A stretch of 64,000 nucleotides of DNA from Salinicola corii (GTDB taxonomy: Bacteria > Pseudomonadota > Gammaproteobacteria > Pseudomonadales > Halomonadaceae), in NCBI RefSeq assembly GCF_008298015.1, contig NZ_VTPX01000001.1, positions 1-64,000 of the forward strand. Reading direction: 5' to 3'. The notes under the pieces were generated by a model, which saw only the letters and a program-made list of their open reading frames with translations, did not search any database and was not told the DNA's origin. Both the position numbers and the translations under genes were made by a program. This document shows, piece after piece, positions 18,185-26,687 of this stretch. Position 1 is the first letter of the stretch. Every line of letters starts with the position of its first letter.

Positions 18185-18205
18185 CAGGGGGAGGTATTCC
18201 CCCTG
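18185..18205 (-). terminator. Hairpin downstream of the MFS gene
   Basis: A perfect 8-base inverted repeat (caggggga / tccccctg) with a 5-base loop lies directly after the end of the minus-strand MFS transporter. There is no long T run, so it may act as a weak terminator or an mRNA 3' stabiliser. Confidence 0.5.
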
Positions 18206-18208
18206 ACC

Positions 18209-19381
18209 TTACTCTGCCAATGCCGCTGAATATTTTCGACCCGCGCTGAGCCAAGCGATGATGGCCAAGCTCAAGGCCACGAGCGAAATGATTGCGCCCG
18301 CCCAGTTCGGAGAGGCCAAGCCGTACCCGGTGGCAATCGTTGCGCCACCTACCCATGCGCCAATCGCATTACCGAGGTTGAACATGCCTATGTTCACCGA
18401 GGCAGCCATCGTGGGCGCTCCGGCCTGGCTGGCACGGTCCATCACCAGTTTCTGGATCGGGGCGACTGTCGCGAAGCCAAAGGCGGCCATGAGGAAGACA
18501 GCGGCCGACGCGACAATGCCGCTTTCAACGCCGAGCCAGAAGACGAAAAGTACCGCGGCCTGTGCGCCGAGTGTCACAAACAGCGTTCCGAAAAGTGAAC
18601 GGTCAGCAAAGCGCCCCCCCATCCAGTTGCCAACCGCCAGGCCGAGCCCGAACAGAACCATCAGTATGGCGATACCCGTGTCAGAAAACCCCGCCTCTTC
18701 AGTCATCATAGGGGCGATGTAGGTGATGGAAGTAAAGAATGCGGCAGGACCGAAGACAGTGATGCCCATGGCGAGCAAAACCTGTGGGTCTGTGAAGGCA
18801 CGTAGTTCACTCCTCAACGCGATGGCCTTGCCTGCCTTGATTTGAGGCACCAGCAGCGTGAGGCTGATGACGGTGACGAGACCGATCCCGGCGATCAGCC
18901 AGAATACCAGTCGCCAGCTGTAGGCCTGAGCGAGCCAGGTGCCTGCAGGTACACCGAGCAGGTTTGCCATCGTAAGTCCGGAGAACATGAAAGCGATGGC
19001 ACTCGCTTGGCGATCTTTCGCGACCAGAGAGGCGGCGATGATGGAGCCAATGCCGAAGAAAGTTCCGTGATTGAACGCTGTTAAAATACGACCTGCCAGT
19101 GCGATGGAAAACGTCGGCGCCACTGCCGTAATCACGTTACCAAGCGTGAAGATTAAGGCGAGGCAGATCAACATCGTTTTACGCGGTACTTTGGCGCCTA
19201 GAATCGTCAGGATTGGCGCACCCACGAACACGCCTAGCGCGTAGGTGGTGGCCATTAAACCTGACGTGGGGATATCGATGCCGAAGTCCCTGGCAATCTG
19301 GGGGAGGATGCCAGCGACAACGAATTCAGTCATTCCGATACCGAATGCGCCAATCGCCAGCGCGAAAAGTGCTATTGGCAT
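18209..19381 (-). CDS. MFS drug/metabolite exporter (DHA1, AraJ/YdhP-like)
   Basis: This 390-residue major facilitator protein has about 12 hydrophobic helices. The N-terminal MPIALFALAIGAFGIGMTEFVVAGILPQ and GRILTAFNHGTFFG are typical of the AraJ/YdhP/chloramphenicol-efflux-like DHA1 group. It should export small compounds across the inner membrane by proton antiport; the substrate is not evident. It is transcribed divergently from the Lrp-type regulator at 19470, which probably controls it. Confidence 0.88.
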   Translation of the reverse strand: MPIALFALAIGAFGIGMTEFVVAGILPQIARDFGIDIPTSGLMATTYALGVFVGAPILTILGAKVPRKTMLICLALIFTLGNVITAVAPTFSIALAGRILTAFNHGTFFGIGSIIAASLVAKDRQASAIAFMFSGLTMANLLGVPAGTWLAQAYSWRLVFWLIAGIGLVTVISLTLLVPQIKAGKAIALRSELRAFTDPQVLLAMGITVFGPAAFFTSITYIAPMMTEEAGFSDTGIAILMVLFGLGLAVGNWMGGRFADRSLFGTLFVTLGAQAAVLFVFWLGVESGIVASAAVFLMAAFGFATVAPIQKLVMDRASQAGAPTMAASVNIGMFNLGNAIGAWVGGATIATGYGLASPNWAGAIISLVALSLAIIAWLSAGRKYSAALAE

Positions 19382-19410
19382 GATAGTATCTCCGTATATG
19401 ATATGCTTAT

Positions 19411-19425
19411 CCGAATGTGATTCGG
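19411..19425. promoter_or_regulatory. Operator-like palindrome between MFS gene and Lrp-type regulator
   Basis: A perfect inverted repeat ccgaat-gtg-attcgg lies in the 88-base divergent promoter region, and a further half site (attcgg) lies near 19451-19456, just before the regulator. This is a good candidate binding site for the adjacent Lrp-type protein. Confidence 0.55.
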
Positions 19426-19469
19426 TTTTCTCAATTTTATTGGCAATGCTATTCGGAGGTAAATCGAGA

Positions 19470-19970
19470 ATGGCGCCATCAGATAAAGAAACAGATGCTA
19501 TTCGGCAGATAAGGCATCATCCGGCCGAACTCGATTCCATCGACCGAAAAATATTAGGCGCACTCGCTGAAGATGCGTCGCGCAGCTACGCCGAACTCAG
19601 CAAGATGGTGAACTTATCCGCCCCCGCTGTGCATGACCGGGTAAAAAGGCTCAAGCGCGATGGGGTCATCAAGGGCACCGTCGCGATTCTTGATGGCTGC
19701 AAGCTTGGCCGAACGCTTCTGACCTTTCTGCTGGTCGATACCAGTAGCTACAGCGCGACGCGTAAACTACTGACCTTCGCCGAAAGACCCGAGGTAGAAG
19801 AGCTGCATACCGTCGCAGGAGATGGCTGTGTGCTAATCAAAGTGCGCGCGGCTAACACCGAGTCTCTTGAGGATTTCCTGATGGAGATTCAAAGCCTGGA
19901 AGGTGTCAGGTCTGTCCGCAGCTACATTGCACTCTCAACATTCTTGGAAAGAGGTCCATCGCCAGATTAG
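19470..19970 (+). CDS. Lrp/AsnC-family transcriptional regulator
   Basis: This 166-residue protein has an AsnC-type winged-helix domain (LDSIDRKILGALAEDASRSY; LSAPAVHDRVKRLKRDGVIKG) followed by a RAM ligand-binding domain. I start at the ATG at 19470 (cggaggt about 10 bases before it), because the frame upstream runs into the divergent MFS gene. The length fits the family. It is probably a local regulator of the divergent exporter, responding to an amino acid or similar small ligand. Confidence 0.9.
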   Translation: MAPSDKETDAIRQIRHHPAELDSIDRKILGALAEDASRSYAELSKMVNLSAPAVHDRVKRLKRDGVIKGTVAILDGCKLGRTLLTFLLVDTSSYSATRKLLTFAERPEVEELHTVAGDGCVLIKVRAANTESLEDFLMEIQSLEGVRSVRSYIALSTFLERGPSPD

Positions 19971-20279
19971 GCCAACTTCTCCAAAGCGTTATGGAAGGGG
20001 GCAGGAATCATGGGCAAGGTTAATTTGATCTGCTGTCGCACTGTTATTGATCGGATGATGCCTCAGATCAAAGCGTAGGTTCGGTCACGATTCGCGAATC
20101 ATCTTTAGCAGGGTGATGGCCAAAAACGTGAGCGTATTCTCTCCCAAATGGCGTGGGCCGCGCGCCAGTTCATGTCGAATGTACACATGGTAAAAGCCAT
20201 GATGGCGCTGATTCGCAATGCGGCCCGGCTTTGGGGACATCGTAAACGGGCCAACCAGGTTTGTAGGGCTGCCCCCGCA
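19971..20279. other. Intergenic region without recognised gene
   Basis: About 310 bases separate the Lrp-type gene from the convergent AraC gene. No domain was recognised in any frame. The segment just after the AraC stop (20260-20279) is repeated behind the truncated AraC copy at about 17697. A small inverted repeat (cacgattcgcgaatc, around 20087) is the only visible structure. Confidence 0.4.
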
Positions 20280-21080
20280 TCAACTACCGCCGGGCATCTC
20301 CTCCTCCTGCCGAGTAGCCGCGCGAACGAAGGCGGTCGGGGATTGACCGAGCACCTTGCGAAACATGCTGGAGAAGGCGCCGGGGCTGTCGTATCTCAGT
20401 TCCAGCGCGGTTCGGGTAACGGAGCTACCGGCTAGCAGTCTGGGGAGGGCGGCCATCAAGCAGGCCTGCTGGCGCCATACGGCGAAGGACATGCCGGTCT
20501 GCTGACGGAACAGACGATTGAAGGTGCGTTGGCTGCGATGCAGTTGCCGCGCCCAGTCCTCGGGCAGGCTGTGAATATGCGGCTGGGCGAGAAAGTCTCT
20601 GCACAGGCTGGCCAGTTCGGGATCGTGCGGCAAAGGCGCAAACAGCGGCAGCGACGGTGCCAGTTGGAGCTCGTGCAGCAGAAGTTGGGCGAGGGCGCCA
20701 TCGCGACCGCTCTCGTCATAGAGCGCGGGCATGTTGGCGGAGGCCAGCAGCAGATGATGAAGCAGTGGCGACACGACCAGCACTTCGCAACTGGGGGAAT
20801 GGCGTGGCGCCGCATCGGGCTCGATATATAGGCTGCGGGTACTGACGCCGTTCATCCGCACCCGGTGCCGCTTGCCCGCCGGCAACCAGACACCGCTGTA
20901 GGGCGGTACCATCCAGGTTCCGTCATCGGTATCCACTTCCATCAAGCCCGTCATGCCGTAGAGAAACTGGGCACGGCGATGGGTGTGAAAGTCGAGCAAG
21001 GTGCCGGGGCTGTAGTCGGTGCCGATGGCCACGACGGGCCGGGCTACATGATCCACGTCCGCCAGCGGGATATTGCGCAT
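20280..21080 (-). CDS. AraC-family transcriptional regulator with cupin-type N-terminus
   Basis: This 266-residue regulator has an N-terminal AraC-type cupin (DFHTHRRAQFLYGMTGLMEV) and two C-terminal helix-turn-helix motifs (RTFNRLFRQQTGMSFAVWRQQ; ELRYDSPGAFSSMFRKVLG). I start at the ATG at 21080 (MRNIPLADVDHVARP), the usual N-terminus of this subfamily; a much earlier in-frame start would run through the divergent transporter. It faces the TauE-like gene at 21187 and probably regulates it. Confidence 0.88.
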   Translation of the reverse strand: MRNIPLADVDHVARPVVAIGTDYSPGTLLDFHTHRRAQFLYGMTGLMEVDTDDGTWMVPPYSGVWLPAGKRHRVRMNGVSTRSLYIEPDAAPRHSPSCEVLVVSPLLHHLLLASANMPALYDESGRDGALAQLLLHELQLAPSLPLFAPLPHDPELASLCRDFLAQPHIHSLPEDWARQLHRSQRTFNRLFRQQTGMSFAVWRQQACLMAALPRLLAGSSVTRTALELRYDSPGAFSSMFRKVLGQSPTAFVRAATRQEEEMPGGS

Positions 21081-21186
21081 CGTCGTCAACCTGGCCGAAA
21101 CACGACGATTATTGGCCAACGGGCGAATGTCGGCCACCCCCCATCGGAATATCGTTCCTGTCGTTGGATTTCTCGGGAGTGTTCCG

Positions 21187-21996
21187 GTGTATAGCGTATT
21201 GCTTCTCTGCGGCGGGCTGGCCGGCGTGACGACCGTGCTGTTCGGTTTCGGTGGCGGCTTCGTCGTCGTTCCCTTGATGGTTACCTTGCTGATTGCCGTC
21301 CACGGGGCGGATAGCGTGGCCGGCCAGGCGGCCATGCATATCGCGGTGGCCACTTCGACCGCACTGATGATCTTCGCTGCCTCTCTATCGACCTGGCGTC
21401 ACCACCGGCGACGGACCGTGCAATGGCGTCTGGTGCGTCCGCTGGTGGGCTATATCGCCATCGGTGCCGTGCTCGGGGCGGCAGCGGCGGTGTCGGTAAG
21501 TGGAGAGTGGGTGCGCTGGATGTTCGTCGGCTATCTGGCGATCACGATTGCGGATGCCACCCTGCGGCCCGGTTTTCTGCATCGGGCGAGTGGGGAGGTT
21601 CGCCCCATGGGCCGTCTGATGACGGCGGTGACAGGCTTGTTCATCGGTATCGTTGCGGCCTTTCTGGGGGTTGGCGGCAGCGTGATGACCGTGCCGCTGA
21701 TGCGTCGCAGAGGGGCCAGCATGACGGCGGCCACGGCGATGGCCAATCCGTTGTCGTTGCCCATGGCGATCAGTGGCACCGCAACTTATGTGCTGTTGTC
21801 GGCCGGCGATACCCCTCTGGGCGCCTGGTATGCGGGGTACGTGGATCTGCGCGCCTTGCTGGCGCTGGCGGTGGGGTCGTGGCTCGGCATTCGCCTGGCG
21901 TCGCGATGGATCGGGCGCATTCCCGATCGCATTCATGCCGGGGTCTACCTGCTGCTGCTGACGGTCGTGCTGGCGGTAATGGTCGTCATGCACTGA
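21187..21996 (+). CDS. TauE/SafE-family sulfite/anion exporter-like membrane protein
   Basis: This 269-residue protein has about eight hydrophobic helices in two similar halves, each with the glycine-rich TauE motif (FGFGGGFVVVPLM and LGVGGSVMTVPLM). The family (Pfam TauE, formerly DUF81) transports sulfite, sulfoacetate or other organic anions out of the cell. I start at the GTG at 21187, preceded by cgggag; an ATG at 21073 is in frame but would overlap the divergent AraC gene. The substrate is unknown. Confidence 0.85.
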   Translation: MYSVLLLCGGLAGVTTVLFGFGGGFVVVPLMVTLLIAVHGADSVAGQAAMHIAVATSTALMIFAASLSTWRHHRRRTVQWRLVRPLVGYIAIGAVLGAAAAVSVSGEWVRWMFVGYLAITIADATLRPGFLHRASGEVRPMGRLMTAVTGLFIGIVAAFLGVGGSVMTVPLMRRRGASMTAATAMANPLSLPMAISGTATYVLLSAGDTPLGAWYAGYVDLRALLALAVGSWLGIRLASRWIGRIPDRIHAGVYLLLLTVVLAVMVVMH

Positions 21997-22054
21997 GACG
22001 TTCCAGACTTGCATGACGCCTCTCCGTATAACTATCGCATGTATTCGACACAAC

Positions 22055-22370
22055 TCACTTTGACGTACTGGCTCGGTTGCGTTGGACTTCGTCATGCAGC
22101 CATCGATGAAAATGTGGACAGTAGGAATGCATAGGACGGTGTCGCGAACAAACCAGATAGTGGCGCTTCGGCATTCTGATCCATTGACTGGCGAGCGTGA
22201 CCAGGCCGCCTCGCTCAAACCAGGGAGCCACGTGTGTGTAGCGTCCCAGAGCCACTCCCATGCCCGATAACGCCACGAGCTCGGCGACGATGGAGAGCTT
22301 GTCGATAGGCATCTGCAGCGCCAGGTCGAGCCCACTGAGCGAGGCGCCAAGGGCACCTCATAGCGCGATT
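22055..22370 (-). pseudogene. LysR-type regulator fragment (C-terminal end, frameshifted)
   Basis: The minus-strand frame reads LDLALQMPIDKLSIVAELVALSGMG..., then ALGRYTHVAPWFERGGLV, like the end of the substrate-binding domain of GcvA/AmpR-type LysR regulators. Upstream it continues only after a frame change: RYEVPL lies in a different frame from GASLSGLDLALQ. No DNA-binding domain is present. I regard it as a degraded fragment. Confidence 0.55.
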
Positions 22371-22427
22371 GGGACAGGTGGTGGTCACCAACTGCCTGGG
22401 TGATGAGTATTTAAAGTTTCATCTCGC

Positions 22428-22448
22428 CATCTTGTGGGTACTAAGATG
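22428..22448. promoter_or_regulatory. Candidate HipB operator 1
   Basis: The arms catctt and aagatg form a palindrome around gtgggtact. Its core (cttgtgggtact) resembles the reverse complement of the second site at 22492-22507 (cttgtgagtact). Two related palindromes just upstream of a HipBA operon fit cooperative HipB autorepression. Confidence 0.5.
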
Positions 22449-22491
22449 CCCATTTTCTTGCTATCTCATGCAGGCCGCATCATAGTGAGCA

Positions 22492-22507
22492 CTTGAGTAC
22501 TCACAAG
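22492..22507. promoter_or_regulatory. Candidate HipB operator 2
   Basis: The sequence cttgagtactcacaag contains the perfect palindrome tgagtactca and is near-palindromic over 16 bases. It lies about 40-50 bases before the antitoxin start and resembles operator 1. Confidence 0.5.
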
Positions 22508-22543
22508 CTGTCTAATGAGTCTTTAAATACCCAATCTGACGAG

Positions 22544-22882
22544 ATGGCAATGAAGCGGCCACGCAGCTACTCCCGCGTCACCAAGCAGGCACTTTCGATC
22601 CTCGGCAAGCTGATCAAAGCTGGCCGCTTGGAGCGGGAGCTCACCGCTGCCGAACTGTCTGAACGCGCAGGCATCTCGCGTAAGACCCTCCGCAACATCG
22701 AAAATGGCGAAGCCGGCACAGAGATCGGCATCGTCTTCGAGGTCGCCACACTCGTTGGCGTGCGGCTGTTCGATGTCGACGACCGGGCAGGTGCGATGCA
22801 TAACGCCCATCTCGAGGAAAAATTGACGTTGCTGCCGAAGCGGGTTCGCCCGAGCAGGCAGGAGGTCGATGATGACTTCTAG
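22544..22882 (+). CDS. hipB: HipB-like antitoxin, XRE-family DNA-binding protein
   Basis: This 112-residue protein has a helix-turn-helix (LTAAELSERAGISRKTLRNI) at about residues 42-61, and an N-terminal basic segment. It overlaps HipA by 14 bases, the usual antitoxin-toxin arrangement. I start at the ATG at 22544 (the ATG at 22550 is equally plausible); the open frame reaches back to a TTG at 22493, which would lie inside the operator. It should neutralise HipA and repress the operon. Confidence 0.85.
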   Translation: MAMKRPRSYSRVTKQALSILGKLIKAGRLERELTAAELSERAGISRKTLRNIENGEAGTEIGIVFEVATLVGVRLFDVDDRAGAMHNAHLEEKLTLLPKRVRPSRQEVDDDF

Positions 22883-24185
22883 GCTGGCGCAGCCACGAGA
22901 GGCCTATGTCTGGATCTGGTTGCCGGGAGAGACACAACCCGTGGTGGCCGGTCGCGTCACGCAGCACGGCGATAGCTACAGCTTCAACTATGGCGCCAGC
23001 TACCTGGCGCGCGATGGCGCGATCCCGATCTATGGCCCCGAACTGCCCCTGCGCCGCGGCCTGATCGAACCGACCGCTGGCCTGTCGATGGCCAGTTGCC
23101 TGCGTGACGCCTCGCCCGATGCCTGGGGGCGCCGGGTGATCATCAATCGTCTGATGGGGGGCAAGGCCGACGCCGCAACTGACGACATCTCCGAACTCAC
23201 CTATTGGCTCGAATCGGGGTCGGACCGGATCGGTGCCCTCGACTTCCAGCATTCCGCCACGGAATACGTGCCTCGCCTCAAGGCCGAGGCGTCTTATGAA
23301 GAGTTGCTGGAAGCGGCTGAACGGATCGAGAAGGGTGTCCCGCTGACGCCAGCCCTCGACCAGGCGTTGAACCATGGCACTTCGATCGGCGGCGCCCGCC
23401 CGAAGGCCCTGATCGACCATGGCGATCGCAAAATGATCGCCAAGTTCTCGTCGAGCACGGATATTTACAGCGTCGTGAAGGCGGAATTTATCGCCATGAA
23501 GCTGGCGGCTGCATGTGAGCTCGATGTCGCCCCGGTCTCGATGACCGCGGCGGCCGGCAAGGATGTGCTGCTCATCGACCGCTTTGATCGCATCAAGTCA
23601 GGGGCTGGCTGGCAGCGCAAAGCGATGGTGTCAGCGCTGACGATGCTCGGCCTTGACGAAATGATGGCGCGCTATGCGTCTTACGAAGACCTTGCCGAAG
23701 TCATCCGTCACCGCTTCACCGACCCGAAGCCAACGCTGCGAGAGCTCTACGCTCGGATCGTCTTCAATATCCTGTGCGGCAACACGGACGATCATGCCCG
23801 CAACCATGCCGCGTTCTGGGACGGCAGGATGCTCTCGTTGACCCCGGCCTATGACATCTGCCCGCAGGGGCGAGCGGGCAACGAGGCGACGCAGGCGATG
23901 CTGATCAAGGGCGAAAACCGTATGAGTACGCTGCACAGCTGTCTCGCGGCCGCCCCGGACTTCCTGCTCAATGACGAACAGGCCCAGGCCATCATCGAGA
24001 ACCAACTCGTCACGATCGCCAGTGAATGGGGCGGGGTCTGCGAGCAAGCCAAACTGACCGAGACCGACCGCACGCTTTTTGCCGGTCGACAGTTTTTGAA
24101 CAGCTACTGCGTCGAAGGCCTCGGGGCCGCGCATAGCACGATACTGGATGGCTTTGCGGCCGCACGCGCGCAGTTACTCGGCTAA
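22869..24185 (+). CDS. hipA: HipA-like serine/threonine kinase toxin
   Basis: This 438-residue protein matches the length of E. coli HipA (about 440). It has an N-terminal subdomain (LPLRRGLIEPTAGLSMAS), a glycine-rich loop (HGTSIGGARPKALI), the catalytic loop GNTDDHARNHAAFW, and the metal-binding YDICP segment. HipA toxins phosphorylate aminoacyl-tRNA synthetases and so arrest growth. All landmarks are present, so it looks functional. A strong ribosome site (aggagg) within the end of hipB precedes ATGATG. Confidence 0.9.
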   Translation: MMTSRLAQPREAYVWIWLPGETQPVVAGRVTQHGDSYSFNYGASYLARDGAIPIYGPELPLRRGLIEPTAGLSMASCLRDASPDAWGRRVIINRLMGGKADAATDDISELTYWLESGSDRIGALDFQHSATEYVPRLKAEASYEELLEAAERIEKGVPLTPALDQALNHGTSIGGARPKALIDHGDRKMIAKFSSSTDIYSVVKAEFIAMKLAAACELDVAPVSMTAAAGKDVLLIDRFDRIKSGAGWQRKAMVSALTMLGLDEMMARYASYEDLAEVIRHRFTDPKPTLRELYARIVFNILCGNTDDHARNHAAFWDGRMLSLTPAYDICPQGRAGNEATQAMLIKGENRMSTLHSCLAAAPDFLLNDEQAQAIIENQLVTIASEWGGVCEQAKLTETDRTLFAGRQFLNSYCVEGLGAAHSTILDGFAAARAQLLG

Positions 24186-24233
24186 CAAGGCGGCGAGTCA
24201 ATCCCTTCGGCCCGCGCAGCGCAACCAGCGTCA

Positions 24234-24629
24234 TTTCGGCGAGATCGCAATCTGCTATGGATGCTGTTCACTGACGCCGAACTGCGCCGGGTCATTGCCG
24301 ACTGGTCGATCCAGGCGCCGCTCATTCTCTCCAGCTTCCGGCGCGACTACGCGCGGGCGGATGGCGACCCCGCCATTGGTAACCTGGTGAAGGAACTCAC
24401 TGCGCACTCTCCCGAGTTTCGCCAATGGTGGCACCGCCACGAGGTGGATGCTCCTTGCCAGGGTGTACGCGCGCTCGAGCTCGATGGACTGGGCAAGGTC
24501 GGCTTCGAGCACTCTAGCCTGATCGTCGACGAAGGTCGGCACCTGCGTCTTGTGGTGTATGTCGTGCAGGAGATGGATCCCCAGGCCGAAGCTTTCGCCC
24601 GCTGGGTGATTGGCGAAGTCGGGGGCTAG
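24234..24629 (+). pseudogene. MmyB-like XRE regulator, C-terminal ligand-binding domain only
   Basis: The frame begins RRDRNLLWMLFTDAELRRVI and continues through HSPEFRQWWHRHEVDAPCQG to a normal-looking end. This is the MmyB-type ligand-binding domain found behind a helix-turn-helix in XRE-family regulators. The DNA-binding half is absent: the frame enters directly from the region after hipA. An ATG at 24261 could still allow translation of about 122 residues, but function as a regulator is unlikely. Confidence 0.65.
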
Positions 24630-24710
24630 GGCATGCCAGTCTTCATGCCTCTCTCATAGCGCTTGGTGAGCGGCAACAGACTCCGCTGGAATGACACACA
24701 GGTGCCCCAG

Positions 24711-24855
24711 GCTAGTGACTCGAACACGGCCTGGGTATGATCCTCGCGGGATAGCTCATGGTTGCTGAGTACACGTTCGGCGGCCTCGGTGCCTATTTCC
24801 GCCATGTCTTCGGAGGATAGTGCTGGAGGCCCGGTGACGTTAAGGATTGCGAGTT
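24711..24855 (-). pseudogene. Decayed 3' end of a DUF2252 gene
   Basis: Translating the minus strand gives AILNVTGPPALSSEDMAEIG, then TEAAERVLSNHELSREDHTQ. This aligns with the C-terminus of the intact DUF2252 protein at 47196-48707 (AILNAIGPPALFAEDMVEFA, TEAADRLHRDHAMFREDHAR). Only about 48 residues remain and there is no start. A second remnant lies at 46308-46381. Confidence 0.75.
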
Positions 24856-24942
24856 AAATGTGATAGCCAGGGTCGTTGAAGAGAACGCGCATTGTAGCGA
24901 GCATGCCACTGCAGAGCGGGTGTTGTTCTCAACAAGGTCGGC

Positions 24943-25827
24943 TTACTGCTGCTTGGTGGCTTTTGCCACATGCTGCCAGAACGTGTTCAAGGGGCGGTTG
25001 GTTGCTAGCGTGCTTGGCGCGACCAGTCCGAACCTCCGGTCTATCGATGGTGCCAACGGCAGCGCGCGCAACCCCTTTCTATCCGCCGGTAGTACGGATT
25101 CCGGCACTATTGCGATGCCCATACCCTCGCGTACTAACGCGCAGGCGCTAGCCCAGTCGCGTACGGTCACTTGAATATCCGTTAATTCCCATCCCGCATC
25201 TCGAGCCAAGCTCTGGCCGTTCACACTGCAGCCGCCAGTGGCGTGAATGAACGGTTGTGTGGCGATTTCAGCGAAGTCGACACCTTGCGTAGACGCCCGC
25301 CGCGCCAAGGGATGAGAAGTGGGTGTCAGGACTACCCAAGCATCGCGACCGAGTATCAAGGCTTGACGATCCGGTGTGGGATTCAACACCACACCGAGGT
25401 CGATGGCGCCACTGGCTAACCACGTCTCAACTTCTTCATCGGTACCTTCCAGGGCTACGACCTCGATACCGGGGTGGCGCTGACGGAAGGTGGTCAGTAG
25501 GAGAGGGAGTTGATTCGAGATGACCGAGGGGAAGCTGCCTAGACGAATACGACCGCTACCAAGCCCTTCCTGTTCGTCAGCCAAACCGTGGATTGCTTCG
25601 AGACTCGCCAGCATGTAACGGGCGTGCCCGACTACCGGTTCACCAAAGGCGGTCACACTGATTCCCCCTCGCGAACGGGTGAACAGCTTTGCCCCCAACG
25701 TCTTTTCCATCTGAGCGATGGCCTGGCTGGCGCCGGACTGGGTCATGCCGACCCTTTCGGCGGCCCGCGAGATGGCGCCAGCGTCCGCGACGGCGACAAT
25801 CAAGCGCCAGTGGACGAGATTCATCAT
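24943..25827 (-). CDS. LysR-family transcriptional regulator
   Basis: This 294-residue LysR-type protein has an N-terminal helix-turn-helix (GAISRAAERVGMTQSGASQAIAQ at about 17-39) and a substrate-binding domain from about residue 90. It is divergent from the glutathione transferase at 25948 across a 120-base gap and is its likely regulator. The length is normal. The inducer is unknown. Confidence 0.92.
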   Translation of the reverse strand: MMNLVHWRLIVAVADAGAISRAAERVGMTQSGASQAIAQMEKTLGAKLFTRSRGGISVTAFGEPVVGHARYMLASLEAIHGLADEQEGLGSGRIRLGSFPSVISNQLPLLLTTFRQRHPGIEVVALEGTDEEVETWLASGAIDLGVVLNPTPDRQALILGRDAWVVLTPTSHPLARRASTQGVDFAEIATQPFIHATGGCSVNGQSLARDAGWELTDIQVTVRDWASACALVREGMGIAIVPESVLPADRKGLRALPLAPSIDRRFGLVAPSTLATNRPLNTFWQHVAKATKQQ

Positions 25828-25947
25828 GGGAGTAGCTCAGCTAATGGCTATTGGTTGAAGGATTAATTTTACAGGTAGGCGGGCTAGAAGCACCCTCGAT
25901 AGGTCCATGTCGATTGTCAGCGTGGTTTATCAACAGGAGAAACTGCC

Positions 25948-26550
25948 ATGAAGCTTTATTACGCGCCCAACACCTGTTCACTCTCGCCCCATATCGTTCT
26001 ACGTGAGCTTGGTTTGTCCTTCGAGCTGGTACGCGTGGATAACCGCCATAAAACGACGGAGGCCGGGGAAGACTTTCTTGCCATCAATCCGAAAGGATAC
26101 GTCGCGGCACTGGCATTGGCAGACGGCTCGGTACTGACTGAAGGCCCTGCCATACTTCTGTATCTGGCCGATCTATCATCGCAGACGGCTCTCGCGCCGC
26201 CCGCCGAAAGTTGGGAGCGATATCGGCTTCAGGAGTGGCTGGCATTCATCAACAGCGAGATCCACGCTGGCCTGGCGCCGCTGTTCAACGAGAGGCCGCC
26301 TGAAACGGCCTGTGATCTCTTCCGCGACAAAATATTCAAACGCTTTGACTATCTCGAAGGCGTGTTGAGTAACCAAAGCTATTTGATGGGTGAGAGCTTC
26401 GGTGTCGCGGACGCTTATCTCTATACGGTCACTGGGTGGTGCCGTTTCTTCGGTATTGCGCTTGACCCATGGCCGGTGCTGGCGAGCTATGTGGAGCGGA
26501 TCGGAGACAGGCCGGCTGTGCTGGCGGCACGGCAAGCGGAGGGCACTTAG
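25948..26550 (+). CDS. Beta-class glutathione S-transferase
   Basis: This 200-residue bacterial glutathione transferase has an N-terminal thioredoxin-like domain (MKLYYAPNTCSLSPHIVLRE) and a helical C-terminal domain. Both hallmark beta-class residues, Cys10 and His106 (NSEIHAGLAPLF), are present. It conjugates or exchanges glutathione on electrophiles in the cytoplasm. A good ribosome site (caacaggag) precedes the ATG. It is divergent from, and probably controlled by, the LysR regulator at 24943. Confidence 0.92.
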   Translation: MKLYYAPNTCSLSPHIVLRELGLSFELVRVDNRHKTTEAGEDFLAINPKGYVAALALADGSVLTEGPAILLYLADLSSQTALAPPAESWERYRLQEWLAFINSEIHAGLAPLFNERPPETACDLFRDKIFKRFDYLEGVLSNQSYLMGESFGVADAYLYTVTGWCRFFGIALDPWPVLASYVERIGDRPAVLAARQAEGT

Positions 26551-26687
26551 TCGGCGTTGGTGTCCCGCATGCCCAGGCTTGAAGCGTCTGCCCGCGGGCC
26601 TTTCTTTTGGAGCGCACTGGGCGCAGGTACCATGCACTTCAGCCAACGCTCGCCTCCGCTTCACTGCTTGCCGGGAATCTCCTTGCC

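Larger units (their letters stand above)
22407..22530. promoter_or_regulatory. Inverted repeats in the hipBA promoter region
   Basis: Two perfect complementary 10-mers, gtatttaaag (22407-22416) and ctttaaatac (22521-22530), flank the region just before the antitoxin gene. HipB-type antitoxins repress their own promoters through spaced inverted operators, so these are likely autoregulatory elements or part of them. Confidence 0.5.

Noticed and set aside
17718-18356. A 212-residue AraC-like frame taken as a full gene
   Set aside because: Its first half is low-complexity translation of unrelated DNA; only the C-terminal AraC domain is homologous, so it is listed as a pseudogene.
21385-22356. 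Large minus-strand frame over the TauE-like gene
   Set aside because: Histidine- and arginine-rich shadow translation without domain similarity.
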